NCBI RefSeq assembly: GCF_026340655.1 | Contig: NZ_JAPEOZ010000001.1 | Coordinates: 2,480,001-2,544,000, forward strand | Length of the DNA: 64,000 bases | Reading direction: 5' to 3' | Source of the DNA: Streptomyces sp. NBC_01275 | Lineage (GTDB): Bacteria; Actinomycetota; Actinomycetes; Streptomycetales; Streptomycetaceae | Part shown: positions 45,842-54,256 of the stretch, piece by piece | Layout of the letters: the number at the start of each line of letters is the position of its first letter | Position numbering within the stretch: position 1 is the first letter of the stretch | The notes under the pieces: model-generated | Database searches by the model: none | Seen by the model: only the letters and a program-made list of their open reading frames with translations | Told to the model about the DNA's origin: nothing | Translations under genes and position numbers: made by a program

Positions 45842-47791
45842 ATGAGATCCAATCGTGCCGCGCTGCGCGCCGGGGTGAGCATGGCAGCGACACTGCCCAT
45901 GATCGCCGGCGCGCTGGCGCTCGGCATACCCGCGGCGCAGGCCGCGGACGGTCCGGCCCGTGACACGCTGGCCGGGACCAAGCCGGCGTGGGCCACGACC
46001 AAGGCCGACAAGGGTGCGACCGCGGACAGCGCGCAGGTGTCCGCCCGGGTCTACCTCGCCGGCCGGGACGCCGCCGGCCTCGCCGCGTACGCGAAGGCCG
46101 TCGCCGACCCGAGCTCGCCCGTGTACGGCAAGTACCTCTCCGCGAAGCAGTCGCAGGCCCGCTTCGGCGCGACCAAGGCGCAGGTGGCCGCGGTCAAGTC
46201 GTGGCTGAAGGCGGCCGGTCTGAAGGTCACGGGCACCACGCAGCACTACGTCTCCGTCACCGGTGACGTGGCCGCCGCCGAGAAGGCGTTCGGCACCCAG
46301 CTGCACAACTACACCAAGGGCGCGAAGACTTACCGCGCGCCCTCGAAGACGGCCTCGGCGCCCGCGGCCCTGGACGGCGCGGTCCTGACCGTCACCGGCC
46401 TGGACAACGCCCCGCACAAGGCCGCCTCCAAGGACGAACTGCCGCCGCCGGACGCGGTGTTCAAGAACTCCGGGCCGTTCTCGTCGTACTTCGGCTCGAA
46501 CGTCGCCAGCAGCCTGCCCAGCGCCTACGGCACGAAGATCCCGTACGCCGTGCAGGGCTACACCGGCAAGCAGCTGCGGTCCGCGTACGGCGCGGGCGGC
46601 TACACCGGCAAGGGCGTGCGCATCGCCATCACCGACGCGTACGCCTCGCCGACCATCGCCTTCGACGCGGCCACCTACGCGAAGAAGCACGGGGACGCGG
46701 ACTGGAAGACCAGTCAGCTCACCCAGGTGCTGCCTTCGACGTACACCAAGACCGAGGAGTGCTCGGCGGCTGGCTGGTACGGCGAGGAGACCCTCGACGT
46801 CGAGGCCGTGCACGCGGTGGCGCCGGCCGCGAACGTCACCTACGTGGGCGCCGCGTCCTGCTACGACGACGATCTGCTCGACTCGCTCAGCAAGGTCGTC
46901 GACAACCACCTGGCCGACATCGTCTCCAACTCCTGGGGCGACATCGAGGCCAACCAGACGCCGGACCTCGCGGCCGCCTACGACCAGGTCTTCCAGTTCG
47001 GCGCGGTCGAGGGAATCGGCTTCTACTTCTCCTCCGGCGACAACGGCGACGAGGTCGCCAACACCGGCACGAAGCAGGTCGACACCCCGGCCAACTCGGC
47101 ATGGGTGACGGCGGTCGGCGGCACCTCGCTGGCGGTCGGCAAGGGCGACAAGTACCTGTTCGAGACCGGCTGGGGCACGGAGAAGGCCGCGCTGGCGACC
47201 GACGGCAAGAGCTGGACCGACTTCCCCGGCGCGTTCACCTCCGGTGCGGGCGGCGGCACCAGCAAGACCGTCGCCGAGCCGTTCTACCAGAAGGGCGTCG
47301 TCCCGAACGCGCTGGCCACGGCCAACAGCGCGGCCGGCAACCGCGTCGTCCCGGACATCTCGGCGATCGCCGACCCGAACACCGGCTTCAAGGTCGGCCA
47401 GACCCAGACCTTCCCGGACGGGTCCGCGCAGTACAGCGAGTACCGCATCGGCGGCACCTCGCTGGCCGCGCCGGTGATCGCGGCGGTGCAGGCCCTGGCC
47501 CAGGAGGCGCGCGGCGGCAAGGCGATCGGCTTCGCCAACCCGTCGATCTACGCGACCTACTCGAAGTTCGGCTCGCGGGTCTACCACGACGTCACGGACA
47601 ACCCGACCGGCTCCGGTCTGGCGGTCGCGCGCGTCGACTTCGCGAACGGTTACGACGCGGCCGACGGCCTGCTGACCTCCGTACGCAGCCTCGGCAAGGA
47701 CAGCTCGCTGTCCGCGGTGAAGGGCTACGACGACGTCACCGGCGTGGGCACGCCCGCAAGCGGTTACATCGAGTCGTACCGCAAGCACTGA
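45842..47791 (+). CDS. Secreted sedolisin-family (S53) serine-carboxyl protease
   Basis: The 649-residue preproprotein starts at ATG 45842 (AGGGGG upstream), with a signal peptide ending near AAQAADGP (about 35). The pro-kumamolisin activation domain runs to about residue 200 (VYLAGRDAAGLAAYAKAVADPSSPVYGKYLS in adjoining parts). The catalytic domain shows the glutamate and aspartate of the S53 triad in GEETLDVEAVH (about 315-319), the oxyanion aspartate in SNSWGD and the serine in GGTSLAAP (about 540). The C-terminal GYDDVTGVGTP is the calcium-binding loop of the family. It should be active at low pH and degrade proteins outside the cell. Confidence 0.95.
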   Translation: MRSNRAALRAGVSMAATLPMIAGALALGIPAAQAADGPARDTLAGTKPAWATTKADKGATADSAQVSARVYLAGRDAAGLAAYAKAVADPSSPVYGKYLSAKQSQARFGATKAQVAAVKSWLKAAGLKVTGTTQHYVSVTGDVAAAEKAFGTQLHNYTKGAKTYRAPSKTASAPAALDGAVLTVTGLDNAPHKAASKDELPPPDAVFKNSGPFSSYFGSNVASSLPSAYGTKIPYAVQGYTGKQLRSAYGAGGYTGKGVRIAITDAYASPTIAFDAATYAKKHGDADWKTSQLTQVLPSTYTKTEECSAAGWYGEETLDVEAVHAVAPAANVTYVGAASCYDDDLLDSLSKVVDNHLADIVSNSWGDIEANQTPDLAAAYDQVFQFGAVEGIGFYFSSGDNGDEVANTGTKQVDTPANSAWVTAVGGTSLAVGKGDKYLFETGWGTEKAALATDGKSWTDFPGAFTSGAGGGTSKTVAEPFYQKGVVPNALATANSAAGNRVVPDISAIADPNTGFKVGQTQTFPDGSAQYSEYRIGGTSLAAPVIAAVQALAQEARGGKAIGFANPSIYATYSKFGSRVYHDVTDNPTGSGLAVARVDFANGYDAADGLLTSVRSLGKDSSLSAVKGYDDVTGVGTPASGYIESYRKH

Positions 47792-47832
47792 ACACTGCCG
47801 GCACTGAAACACCGGAGCGCCGGAGCACCGGC

Positions 47833-47880
47833 ACATCGGCACATCGGGAGACCGGCACATCGGGAGACCGGCACATCGGC
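47833..47880. repeat. 16-bp tandem repeats after the protease gene
   Basis: ACATCGGGAGACCGGC is present twice in full (47841-47856, 47857-47872), flanked by truncated copies (ACATCGGC). It lies in the 3' region before the terminator hairpin. Confidence 0.75.
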
Positions 47881-47888
47881 ATGACGGC

Positions 47889-47923
47889 GGGTGGCGTGAG
47901 GTGGACGACACTTCACGCCACCC
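47889..47923 (+). terminator. Terminator of the sedolisin gene
   Basis: GGGTGGCGTGAGGTG (47889-47903) pairs with CACTTCACGCCACCC (47909-47923) with one G-T pair, over a short GACGA loop. Confidence 0.75.
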
Positions 47924-47944
47924 CCATCGCGTCTCTCTGACGAT

Positions 47945-47950
47945 TACACT
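47945..47950 (+). promoter_or_regulatory. -10 box of nadE, suggesting a leaderless transcript
   Basis: TACACT ends 6 bases before GTG 47957, so a transcript starting 6-7 bases downstream would begin at the start codon. No spaced ribosome site exists; GAGGG is only one base away from the GTG. No -35 box is clear. Confidence 0.5.
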
Positions 47951-47956
47951 GAGGGC

Positions 47957-49711
47957 GTGCCTCAACTTCGTCTCGCCCTGAACCAGATCGACTCGCGCGT
48001 CGGCGACATCGCCGGCAACACCGAAACGATCCTCCGCTGGACCCGGCACTCCGCCGAGCAGGGAGCGCACCTCGTAGCGTTCCCGGAGATGGCGCTGACC
48101 GGGTATCCCGTCGAGGACCTGGCCCTTCGGTCGTCCTTCGTCGAGGCCTCCCGCACGGCCCTGCGCACGCTCGCCGCGCGCCTGGCCGAGGAGGGCTTCG
48201 GGGAGCTGCCGGTGGTCGTCGGATACCTCGACCGGTCCGAGAACGACCAACCGAAGTTCGGCCGCCCGGCCGGCTCCCCGCGCAACGCGGCGGCGGTCCT
48301 GCACGGCGGCGAGGTGGTCCTGTCCTACGCCAAGCACCACCTCCCCAACTACGGCGTCTTCGACGAGTTCCGCTACTTCGTGCCAGGCGACACCCTGCCG
48401 GTGGTCCGGGTGCACGGCGTGGACGTGGCGCTCGCGATCTGCGAGGACCTCTGGCAGGACGGCGGCCGGGTGCCCGCGGCGCGCTCCGCCGAGGCCGGTC
48501 TGCTGCTCTCCATCAACGCCTCCCCCTACGAGCGCGACAAGGACGACACCCGCCTGGAGCTGGTCCGCAAGCGCGCCCAGGAAGCGGGCTGCACCATCGC
48601 CTACCTCGCGATGATGGGCGGCCAGGACGAGCTGGTCTTCGACGGCGACTCCATCGTCGTGGACCGGGACGGCGAGGTCGTCGCGCGGGCGCCGCAGTTC
48701 TCCGAGGGGTGCGTGGTCCTGGACCTCGACCTGCCGGCGGCCTCGGCCGACGCGCCGACCGGCGTCGTCGACGACGGGCTGCGCATCGACCGCGTGGTGC
48801 TGTCCGAGGAGCCGCTGCCCGCGTACGAGCCCGAGCTGAGCGGCGGGTACGCCGACCGGCTGGACGACGACGAGGAGATCTACTCGGCGCTGGTGGTCGG
48901 CCTGCGGGCGTATGTCGCGAAGAACGGGTTCACATCGGTCCTGATCGGCCTGTCGGGCGGCATCGACTCGGCGATCGTCGCGGCGATCGCGTGCGACGCG
49001 GTGGGCGCGCAGAACGTGTACGGCGTGTCGATGCCGTCGAAGTACTCCTCCGACCACTCCAAGGGCGACGCGGCGGAGCTGGCCCGGCGTACGGGGCTGA
49101 ACTTCCGTACGGTGGCGATCGAGCCGATGTTCGACGCGTACATGTCCTCGACGGAGCTGACCGGCCTGGCGGAGGAGAACCTCCAGTCCCGCCTGCGCGG
49201 CACGCTCCTGATGGCGATCTCCAACCAGGAGGGCCACATCGTCCTCGCCCCCGGCAACAAGTCGGAGCTGGCGGTCGGCTACTCGACCCTCTACGGCGAC
49301 TCGGTGGGCGCGTACGGCCCCATCAAGGACGTGTACAAGACGTCGATCTTCCGGCTGGCGGAATGGCGCAACCGCGCGGCGGCCGAACGCGGCCAGACCC
49401 CGCCGATCCCCGAGAACTCGATCACCAAGCCGCCGAGCGCGGAACTCCGACCCGGCCAGGTCGACACGGACTCCCTCCCCGACTACCCCGTCCTGGACGC
49501 GATCCTCGAGCTGTACGTCGACCGCGACCAGGGCGCCGACGCGATCGTCGCGGCGGGCTACGACCGTGAGCTGGTCGTCAAGACCCTGCGCATGGTGGAC
49601 ACCGCAGAGTACAAGCGGCGCCAGTACCCGCCGGGCACGAAGATCTCGGCAAAGGGCTTCGGCAAGGACCGCCGCCTACCGATCACCAACGCGTGGCGCG
49701 AGTCGATCTGA
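47957..49711 (+). CDS. nadE: Glutamine-dependent NAD+ synthetase
   Basis: The 584-residue enzyme begins at GTG 47957 with [17 protein letters not shown], matching the family's N-terminus. The glutaminase (nitrilase-type) domain has the catalytic triad: E in [10 protein letters not shown] (about 46), K in [14 protein letters not shown] (about 121) and C in [12 protein letters not shown] (about 157). The synthetase domain has the pyrophosphatase loop [11 protein letters not shown] (about 333), [21 protein letters not shown] and [15 protein letters not shown]. It converts deamido-NAD to NAD with glutamine and ATP, the last step of NAD synthesis. It is probably monocistronic. The accessory patch starts immediately after it. 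Confidence 0.96.
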   Translation: MPQLRLALNQIDSRVGDIAGNTETILRWTRHSAEQGAHLVAFPEMALTGYPVEDLALRSSFVEASRTALRTLAARLAEEGFGELPVVVGYLDRSENDQPKFGRPAGSPRNAAAVLHGGEVVLSYAKHHLPNYGVFDEFRYFVPGDTLPVVRVHGVDVALAICEDLWQDGGRVPAARSAEAGLLLSINASPYERDKDDTRLELVRKRAQEAGCTIAYLAMMGGQDELVFDGDSIVVDRDGEVVARAPQFSEGCVVLDLDLPAASADAPTGVVDDGLRIDRVVLSEEPLPAYEPELSGGYADRLDDDEEIYSALVVGLRAYVAKNGFTSVLIGLSGGIDSAIVAAIACDAVGAQNVYGVSMPSKYSSDHSKGDAAELARRTGLNFRTVAIEPMFDAYMSSTELTGLAEENLQSRLRGTLLMAISNQEGHIVLAPGNKSELAVGYSTLYGDSVGAYGPIKDVYKTSIFRLAEWRNRAAAERGQTPPIPENSITKPPSAELRPGQVDTDSLPDYPVLDAILELYVDRDQGADAIVAAGYDRELVVKTLRMVDTAEYKRRQYPPGTKISAKGFGKDRRLPITNAWRESI

Positions 49712-50263
49712 CCCCACCCCTCGCCCACCCACCCGATTCGGTAGGCAAAGAGGCCACCCCTCCGGGGCTCCATCCCGGACCTCGGCGGGGCGCCCACTGG
49801 AGCGGGAGGTGGCCCGGCGGTTCAGGATGACCCGGATGTCGGCGAACCGTCGGCGGCGGGCGTTGACTTCGAACGGTCGACAGGCCCTGGCCTCCAAGGG
49901 CCCCCTCCTGCTGGGCCGTAGTTGGCTGCAACTTGTCTGGTCGAACCACCTCATGCGCCTTCATCCGCCGTCTTGTCGTAGGTGACTCTGCCGTCCGCCC
50001 ATGGTCAGCGCGCTCCCGCGTTCATCCCGCGCTTCTTGTGCTTGCCCGAGTAAAAGGGCGTCGACGACTACGCCGACAAGTTGCGAGTATTACCTGACCT
50101 GCTCAAATAGATCCAGCAGAGCTGGCTTGGTCTGGCCGGACGTAGTACAGCCTGCGTCAAGTGAACTACGCTCAGGAGTCCATCTTGCTTATATGTCTTA
50201 CCTGAGTGGAACGCATAGCATTTCGGTCAGGGGCAGTGCTGCCGAATGAACGTCGAGGGTTCC
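49712..50263. other. 552-bp non-coding stretch at the left side of the accessory patch
   Basis: No gene with proper start, codon bias and continuation is visible. Base composition drops from typical GC-rich to mixed after about 50000. Imperfect inverted sequence GGCCACC...GGTGGCC (49751-49814 region) may be the nadE terminator. TTGCTTATATGTCTTACCTGAG around 50187-50208 is AT-rich and is the likely promoter zone for the two-gene module. Short frames here lack ribosome sites and I regard them as debris or chance. Confidence 0.55.
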
Positions 50264-50671
50264 ATGAACACAGAAGCTTTGGCCTGGGCTGGCACTTTCA
50301 GTAGCGCGGTGATCGCGGCGATGGCCACGGACGCTTGGCAAGAAACGCGCACCCGTGTCGTTGGGGTGTGGCAACGATTCCACCCTGCATTTGCAGATAG
50401 CATAAATGAACAGCTAGGTGCGGCACAGCTTGCACTCTCGCTTCTGCCTGAGAACCTGCGACATGAAGCTGAGGGCGAACTAGTAAATCGTTGGCGCAAT
50501 CAAATACTGCAGTTGCTTCAACGTGATCCAGCCGTCAGTGAATTACTGGCGGCTGCTCTTTCAGGAAACCCCGGACAACCCGAAACTCAAGTCCGACAGG
50601 TTGGGCATGTTCATGGAAACGGCCGAATCTATATGGCCGGCCGCGATGTGACGATTACCGATCATGACTGA
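50264..50671 (+). CDS. RIYMAGRD-motif protein A (helical, cytoplasmic)
   Basis: The 135-residue protein is started at ATG 50264 behind GAGGG; an ATG at 50246 has no ribosome site. The body is helical, beginning AWAGTFSSAVIAAMATDAWQ and continuing TRVVGVWQRFHPAFADSINEQ, ELVNRWRNQILQLLQRDPAVSELL. It ends with GHVHGNGRIYMAGRDVTITDHD, the motif at residues 121-128. From memory, short actinobacterial proteins with MATDAWQ and a terminal (R)xYxAGRD occur widely next to signalling or NTPase genes; I know no function for them. One TTA codon (50543) is present. Codon use and GC are lower than neighbours, indicating acquisition. It overlaps gene B by 8 bases, so the two are co-translated. Confidence 0.8.
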   Translation: MNTEALAWAGTFSSAVIAAMATDAWQETRTRVVGVWQRFHPAFADSINEQLGAAQLALSLLPENLRHEAEGELVNRWRNQILQLLQRDPAVSELLAAALSGNPGQPETQVRQVGHVHGNGRIYMAGRDVTITDHD

Positions 50672-51302
50672 TAACCCCAACGATGACGGCACTGGATGGC
50701 GACCCTATAGCGCAGCGGACGACTGGAGGGTACAGGGCGATTGGACGATTGAGCCGCCACCCGCAAATGACGCTAATCTCAGCTACGATCCCTCCCCTCC
50801 AGAACAGTGGCAAGATGCAGCGGTAAACGAGAAATCTCTCAACATGAACGGGGAGGCGCACGATCAGTCGCGGATTTACATGGCGGGGCGCGATCAGTAT
50901 GTGACGCAGACCCTGTCTTTCCCAAAGCTGAATCGATCCGCAAAAGACTGGCTTTATTTCCTGGCGATCATGCTATGCGGGTGGATTTTGCGGGGCTTCT
51001 GGACCACGTCTCACGGACATGTCTCTTGGAATCTCCTTTTAATCACCGCTCTCCTCGCGATGGGAGCGCTGGGAGCGTCGATACCGCTTTCGCTGAGCAT
51101 GGCCGAAGACATATGGGAGAATTCGAAAATACAGCCTGGTGGGACCTGGTATCTAGTGAGCGTAGTGACATGCCTCTTGGTGTGCCTTTCTTTGTGTGCT
51201 TGCATGGTATTTTTTGCCGTACCGTCTCTCAATGAATCTGGCACATCGTTCGTATCGTGGCTTCGCGATCTACCCGTGATAAGTGATTGGCTTGCCGCTT
51301 GA
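50664..51302 (+). CDS. RIYMAGRD-motif protein B (three membrane segments)
   Basis: The 212-residue protein starts at ATG 50664, overlapping gene A. An acidic, aromatic-rich N-terminal region (DDWRVQGDWTIEPPP) leads to DQSRIYMAGRDQYVTQ, with the motif at residues 70-77. Three hydrophobic segments follow at about 96-112, 121-145 and 161-186, then a short outside or inside tail ending WLRDLPVISDWLAA. The same eight residues occur in protein A, so the pair likely uses the motif for a shared contact. A TTA codon lies at 51039. No enzyme motif is visible. This could be the membrane half of a small defence or signalling module, but that is inference. Confidence 0.78.
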   Translation: MTDNPNDDGTGWRPYSAADDWRVQGDWTIEPPPANDANLSYDPSPPEQWQDAAVNEKSLNMNGEAHDQSRIYMAGRDQYVTQTLSFPKLNRSAKDWLYFLAIMLCGWILRGFWTTSHGHVSWNLLLITALLAMGALGASIPLSLSMAEDIWENSKIQPGGTWYLVSVVTCLLVCLSLCACMVFFAVPSLNESGTSFVSWLRDLPVISDWLAA

Positions 51303-51450
51303 GCTTTCCAGGCCAAAATCCGGCCAACGACGTGTCGTGGCGGCGGCGGACTGGCGGATCGACAGCCTCTCCCGACTGATCGCGATCGCTGGGTACAGAC
51401 CGAGCCGGTAGGCCCCGACGGCCCGCAACACGTCCAGGTGGCCGGACCGG

Positions 51451-51966
51451 TCAGGTGCCGGGGGCGGCGAAGCAGATCGCCTCGATGCTTCGCCCTGCCC
51501 CGTAGTGGTGCGTCGTCCGCCCTGTCCTGAGCCAGCCGAGGCGCTCGTAAAGACGTATGGCCGCCTGGTCCTTGACCATCACGTCCAGGACCAGGCGGCG
51601 GTCATGACTCAGCCCATAGCCCATGGCCGTCCGGACCAACCGCTCGCCCACGGCGCGCCGGCGTGCGTCTCTGACGACGAAGAGTCGGGCCAGTACCCCG
51701 ATGCGCTGCTCACCCTCCGCGTTCTGTTCGGCCCCCAGAGGTGCAGCCCCCTCGCCACTCGGCCGCATCACCGCCACATGGCCGACGATCCTTCGTTCGG
51801 CCTCCGCGACCCAGGCGGCCAGTACGTCGTCGGACCGCAGCCAGTTCTCCGGACGGGCCACCCCCTCGACCGGGTAGCCGTCAGTGATGTGCACGTCGGT
51901 CAGAGCCGCCGCGGCACCGGGGAGATCCCCGTCGTCGAAGGGGCGGATGATGACGGTGCTCTGCAT
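51451..51966 (-). CDS. GNAT-family N-acetyltransferase
   Basis: The 171-residue enzyme starts MQSTVIIRPFDDGDL (complement of 51966). The acetyl-CoA region is IGVLARLFVVRDARRRAVGERLVRTAMGYG, where the R-R-x-x-(G/A) loop sits in the RRRAVGERL segment, followed by DVMVKDQAAIRLYERLGWLRTG, the typical C-terminal strand and helix. It transfers acetyl from acetyl-CoA to an amine; the substrate is unknown. GC content is back to the genome norm. Between it and protein B lie 148 bases with no supportable gene. Confidence 0.88.
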   Translation of the reverse strand: MQSTVIIRPFDDGDLPGAAAALTDVHITDGYPVEGVARPENWLRSDDVLAAWVAEAERRIVGHVAVMRPSGEGAAPLGAEQNAEGEQRIGVLARLFVVRDARRRAVGERLVRTAMGYGLSHDRRLVLDVMVKDQAAIRLYERLGWLRTGRTTHHYGAGRSIEAICFAAPGT

Positions 51967-51991
51967 GCTGGGCTCCTCGGGCGCTCGGCGA

Positions 51992-52105
51992 TCACTCGAC
52001 AGACAGTTCGTAGAGCAGCCCGGTCAGGTCGGCGCGGTGCACGTAGCGTGACACTTCGAACGGCGCGCCCTCCTGATCCAGACTCGTGTGCAGGACCAGA
52101 CGCAT
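51992..52105 (-). pseudogene. C-terminal fragment of a GntR/UTRA regulator
   Basis: The last 37 codons read MRLVLHTSLDQEGAPFEVSRYVHRADLTGLLYELSVE. DxxGxPFEV...YxHRAD is the end of the UTRA ligand domain of HutC-type GntR regulators. Everything upstream, including the DNA-binding domain, is missing: the sequence beyond 52105 belongs to an unrelated methyltransferase fragment on the other strand. This is a remnant left by a rearrangement. Confidence 0.65.
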
Positions 52106-52107
52106 GG

Positions 52108-52813
52108 ATGCGCCTCGTCTACCAGGAGACCTGGGTAACTCGGGTCGACGGTGTCCACGCCGCCGAGCGTCAAACCCTCTCAGCGGTCGTCCCACCTCCC
52201 CAGCACTCTCCCCTCCCTGGTCGTGCGCATGCTCGATCTCGCAGCCATCCGCGAGGGGGACAAGGTCCTCGAAATCGGCACCGGAACCGGCTACTCCACC
52301 GCCATCCTGTGTCACCGCCTCGGCGACAGAAACGTGTACTCCGTCGAGTACGACCCGCAACTCGCCGCCACCGCGGCCGGCCATGTCCACGCCGGCGGGC
52401 ACTCCCCGACTCTGATCACCGGAGACGGTCTGGCTGGGCACAGGGAGGCAGCCGAATTCGACGCGATCGTCGCCACCTGGGCCGTCAGGCACATCCCTCC
52501 CGCCTGGCTCCACCAGGTCCGATCCGGCGGAACCATCACCACGGCCGTCAGCGGATGGATGCTCTCCTCCGGCCTCATCCGCCTCACCGTCCAGGACGAC
52601 GGCAGCGCCACCGGTACGTTCGCCCAGGACCAGGTCGGTGACATGCTCGCCCGCCCTCACGAACGCCCGCCCCGCCCCACCTACTTCCAGCGTCAGGGCA
52701 GGACTCGTCCTACCTGCTTGGACCCCGGTCTGCTGGACGACTGGACAGCAACGGCACCCAGCGCGTCTGGGCCGAAGACACCGAGGGGCCCTCGCGGAGC
52801 CTGCCGGTCTGAC
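52108..52813 (+). pseudogene. Protein-L-isoaspartate methyltransferase-like gene, truncated and frameshifted
   Basis: Recognisable sequence begins abruptly with MRLVYQETWVTRVDGV, equal to the middle of the N-terminal region of PCMT-like enzymes. It shifts frame near 52155-52175 and continues LPSLVVRMLDLAAIREGDKVLEIGTGTGYSTAIL, with LEIGTGTGY as SAM motif I. It goes on through NVYSVEYDPQLAATAAGHV and FDAIVATWAVRHIPPAWLHQVRSGGTI. A further shift near 52740 leads to a plausible end, QRVWAED...LPV, at 52813. The first roughly 60 residues are absent. Enzymes of this subgroup sometimes accompany ATP-grasp peptide-modification systems. None of those genes is present, so this copy is not functional. 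Confidence 0.68.
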
Positions 52814-52873
52814 CAGGCGGCGTTCAACGTGCCGTATGCGCCGCAGCGCCGAAGCACCGCCACCCCGCCACCG

Positions 52874-54127
52874 TCAGCGAAGCGCCTCCGCCTCCGCCTC
52901 CGCCTCCGCCTCCGCCTCCGACCCAGCGCGCCCAGGCGTGCTCACGGCGACCACGCGCTCGCGGCCCGCGCTGGGAGCGCGGCGTACGTCCACGGCGTAC
53001 GCCACCCCCGCGACCCCCAGGCCCAGCACGGCCAGCCCCGCCCCCGCCACCGCCGGTGACGTCACGCCGAAGCCGGCTGCCAGGGCGAGGCCGCCGATCC
53101 AGGCGCCGCCGGCGTTGGCGAGGTTGAAGGCGGCCTGGTTGGCGGAGGAGGCCAGGGACGGGCCTGCGGCGGCCTTCTCCATGACCATCATCTGGAGGGG
53201 GGAGCCGGCGACGAACGCGGCCACGCCCAGCAGGACGACCGCCAGGGCCGCGCTCCACGTCGACTGCATGAGCAGCGGGAACAGGGCCAGTACGGCCGCC
53301 AGTGAGGTCAGGCCGGCGAAGAGGGTGCCCCGCATGGCGTGGTCGGCGAGCCGGCCGCCCAGGAGGTTCCCTATCGTCGCGCCCACGCCGAACAGGGCCA
53401 GCAGCAGCGTGACGCTCGAGTCGGCGTAGCCGGCGGAGTCGGTCAGCATCGGCGTGATGTAGCTGTACGCGGAGAACAGCGCGCCGAAGCCCGCGATCGT
53501 GGTGCCCAGGGCCAGCCAGACCGGGAGCGAGCGCAGGGCGGCCAGTTCGCCGCGCAGGCCCGTCGCGGGGGTCGGGTGCGTGTGGTCGCGGGGGATCAGC
53601 AGGGCGAGGGAGACGATCGCGGCCACGCCGATGGCGCTGACGCCCAGGAAGGTCGCCCGCCAGCCGAGATGCTGGCCCATGAGGGTGGCGACCGGGACGC
53701 CCGCGATGTTGGCGACCGTCAGGCCCAGGAACATCAGCGACACCGAGCGCGCCTTGCGCTCCGGCGCGACCAGGCTGGTGGCGACGACCGCGCCCATGCC
53801 GAAGAAGGCGCCGTGCGGGAGGCCGCTGAGGAAGCGGGCGGCCAGGAGGGAGTCATAGCCGGGGGCGAGGGCGGACAGCGCGTTGCCGGCCACGAACAGG
53901 CCCATCAGGGACATCAGGACGGTGCGGCGGGACATTCGGGTCGTGACCGCGGCGAGCAGCGGCGCGCCGATGACGACGCCGAGCGCGTACGCGGAGACCA
54001 GGTGTCCGGCGGTGGGGAGGGAGAGGTGGAGGTCGTCCGCGACGTCGGGCAGCAGGCCCATCATCACGAACTCGGTGGTGCCGAGGCCGAAGGCACCCAC
54101 GGCGAGAGCGAGCAGGGCCAGGGGCAT
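52874..54127 (-). CDS. MFS exporter (drug:H+ antiporter-1 type)
   Basis: The 417-residue transporter starts MPLALLALAVGAFGLGTTEFVMMGLLPDVADDL (complement of 54127), characteristic of the DHA1 group with the G-T-x-E-F start. Twelve membrane segments include AYALGVVIGAPLLAAVTTR, FLSGLPHGAFFGMGAVVATSL and GGRLADHAMRGTLFAGL. It probably exports drugs or sugars using the proton gradient. The C-terminus carries an EA repeat (EAEAEAEAEAEA), encoded by six CCTCCG-type hexamers. It is preceded by an ATACG-TTT-CGTAT dyad. Confidence 0.9.
   Translation of the reverse strand: MPLALLALAVGAFGLGTTEFVMMGLLPDVADDLHLSLPTAGHLVSAYALGVVIGAPLLAAVTTRMSRRTVLMSLMGLFVAGNALSALAPGYDSLLAARFLSGLPHGAFFGMGAVVATSLVAPERKARSVSLMFLGLTVANIAGVPVATLMGQHLGWRATFLGVSAIGVAAIVSLALLIPRDHTHPTPATGLRGELAALRSLPVWLALGTTIAGFGALFSAYSYITPMLTDSAGYADSSVTLLLALFGVGATIGNLLGGRLADHAMRGTLFAGLTSLAAVLALFPLLMQSTWSAALAVVLLGVAAFVAGSPLQMMVMEKAAAGPSLASSANQAAFNLANAGGAWIGGLALAAGFGVTSPAVAGAGLAVLGLGVAGVAYAVDVRRAPSAGRERVVAVSTPGRAGSEAEAEAEAEAEALR
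52885..52920. repeat. Hexanucleotide microsatellite (CCTCCG)6
   Basis: Six perfect CCTCCG units lie at the 3' end of the MFS gene, encoding alternating Glu-Ala on the minus strand. Gain or loss of units keeps the frame, changing only the length of the cytoplasmic tail. Confidence 0.9.
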
Positions 54128-54175
54128 GGAGGGCGTCGCCTTTCGGAAAGTCGAGCGGGGAGGGGGTCCGTCAAG

Positions 54176-54190
54176 CATACGTTTCGTATG
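54176..54190. promoter_or_regulatory. Candidate operator of the DHA1 exporter
   Basis: CATACG-TTT-CGTATG is a perfect 6-base inverted repeat 49 bases before the start, in the expected promoter zone of the minus-strand MFS gene. It resembles the core of the operator at 57917-57943. Confidence 0.6.
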
Positions 54191-54256
54191 TTCAGGGACG
54201 GAACAAAGTCTCCCCGGCTCAGTATTCCCACGCGATTCCGGCACATGACCTGCCGA

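Noticed and set aside
45707..49237. 1176-codon minus-strand frame opposite the protease and nadE
   Set aside because: It is a shadow of two strongly identified enzymes.
49566..49985. Transposase or other gene remnant after nadE
   Set aside because: Short frames exist but lack ribosome sites and family motifs. I could not support any assignment.
52680..53059. Continuation of the methyltransferase frame beyond 52813
   Set aside because: It runs antisense into the MFS gene and is Arg/Pro/Ser-rich low complexity.
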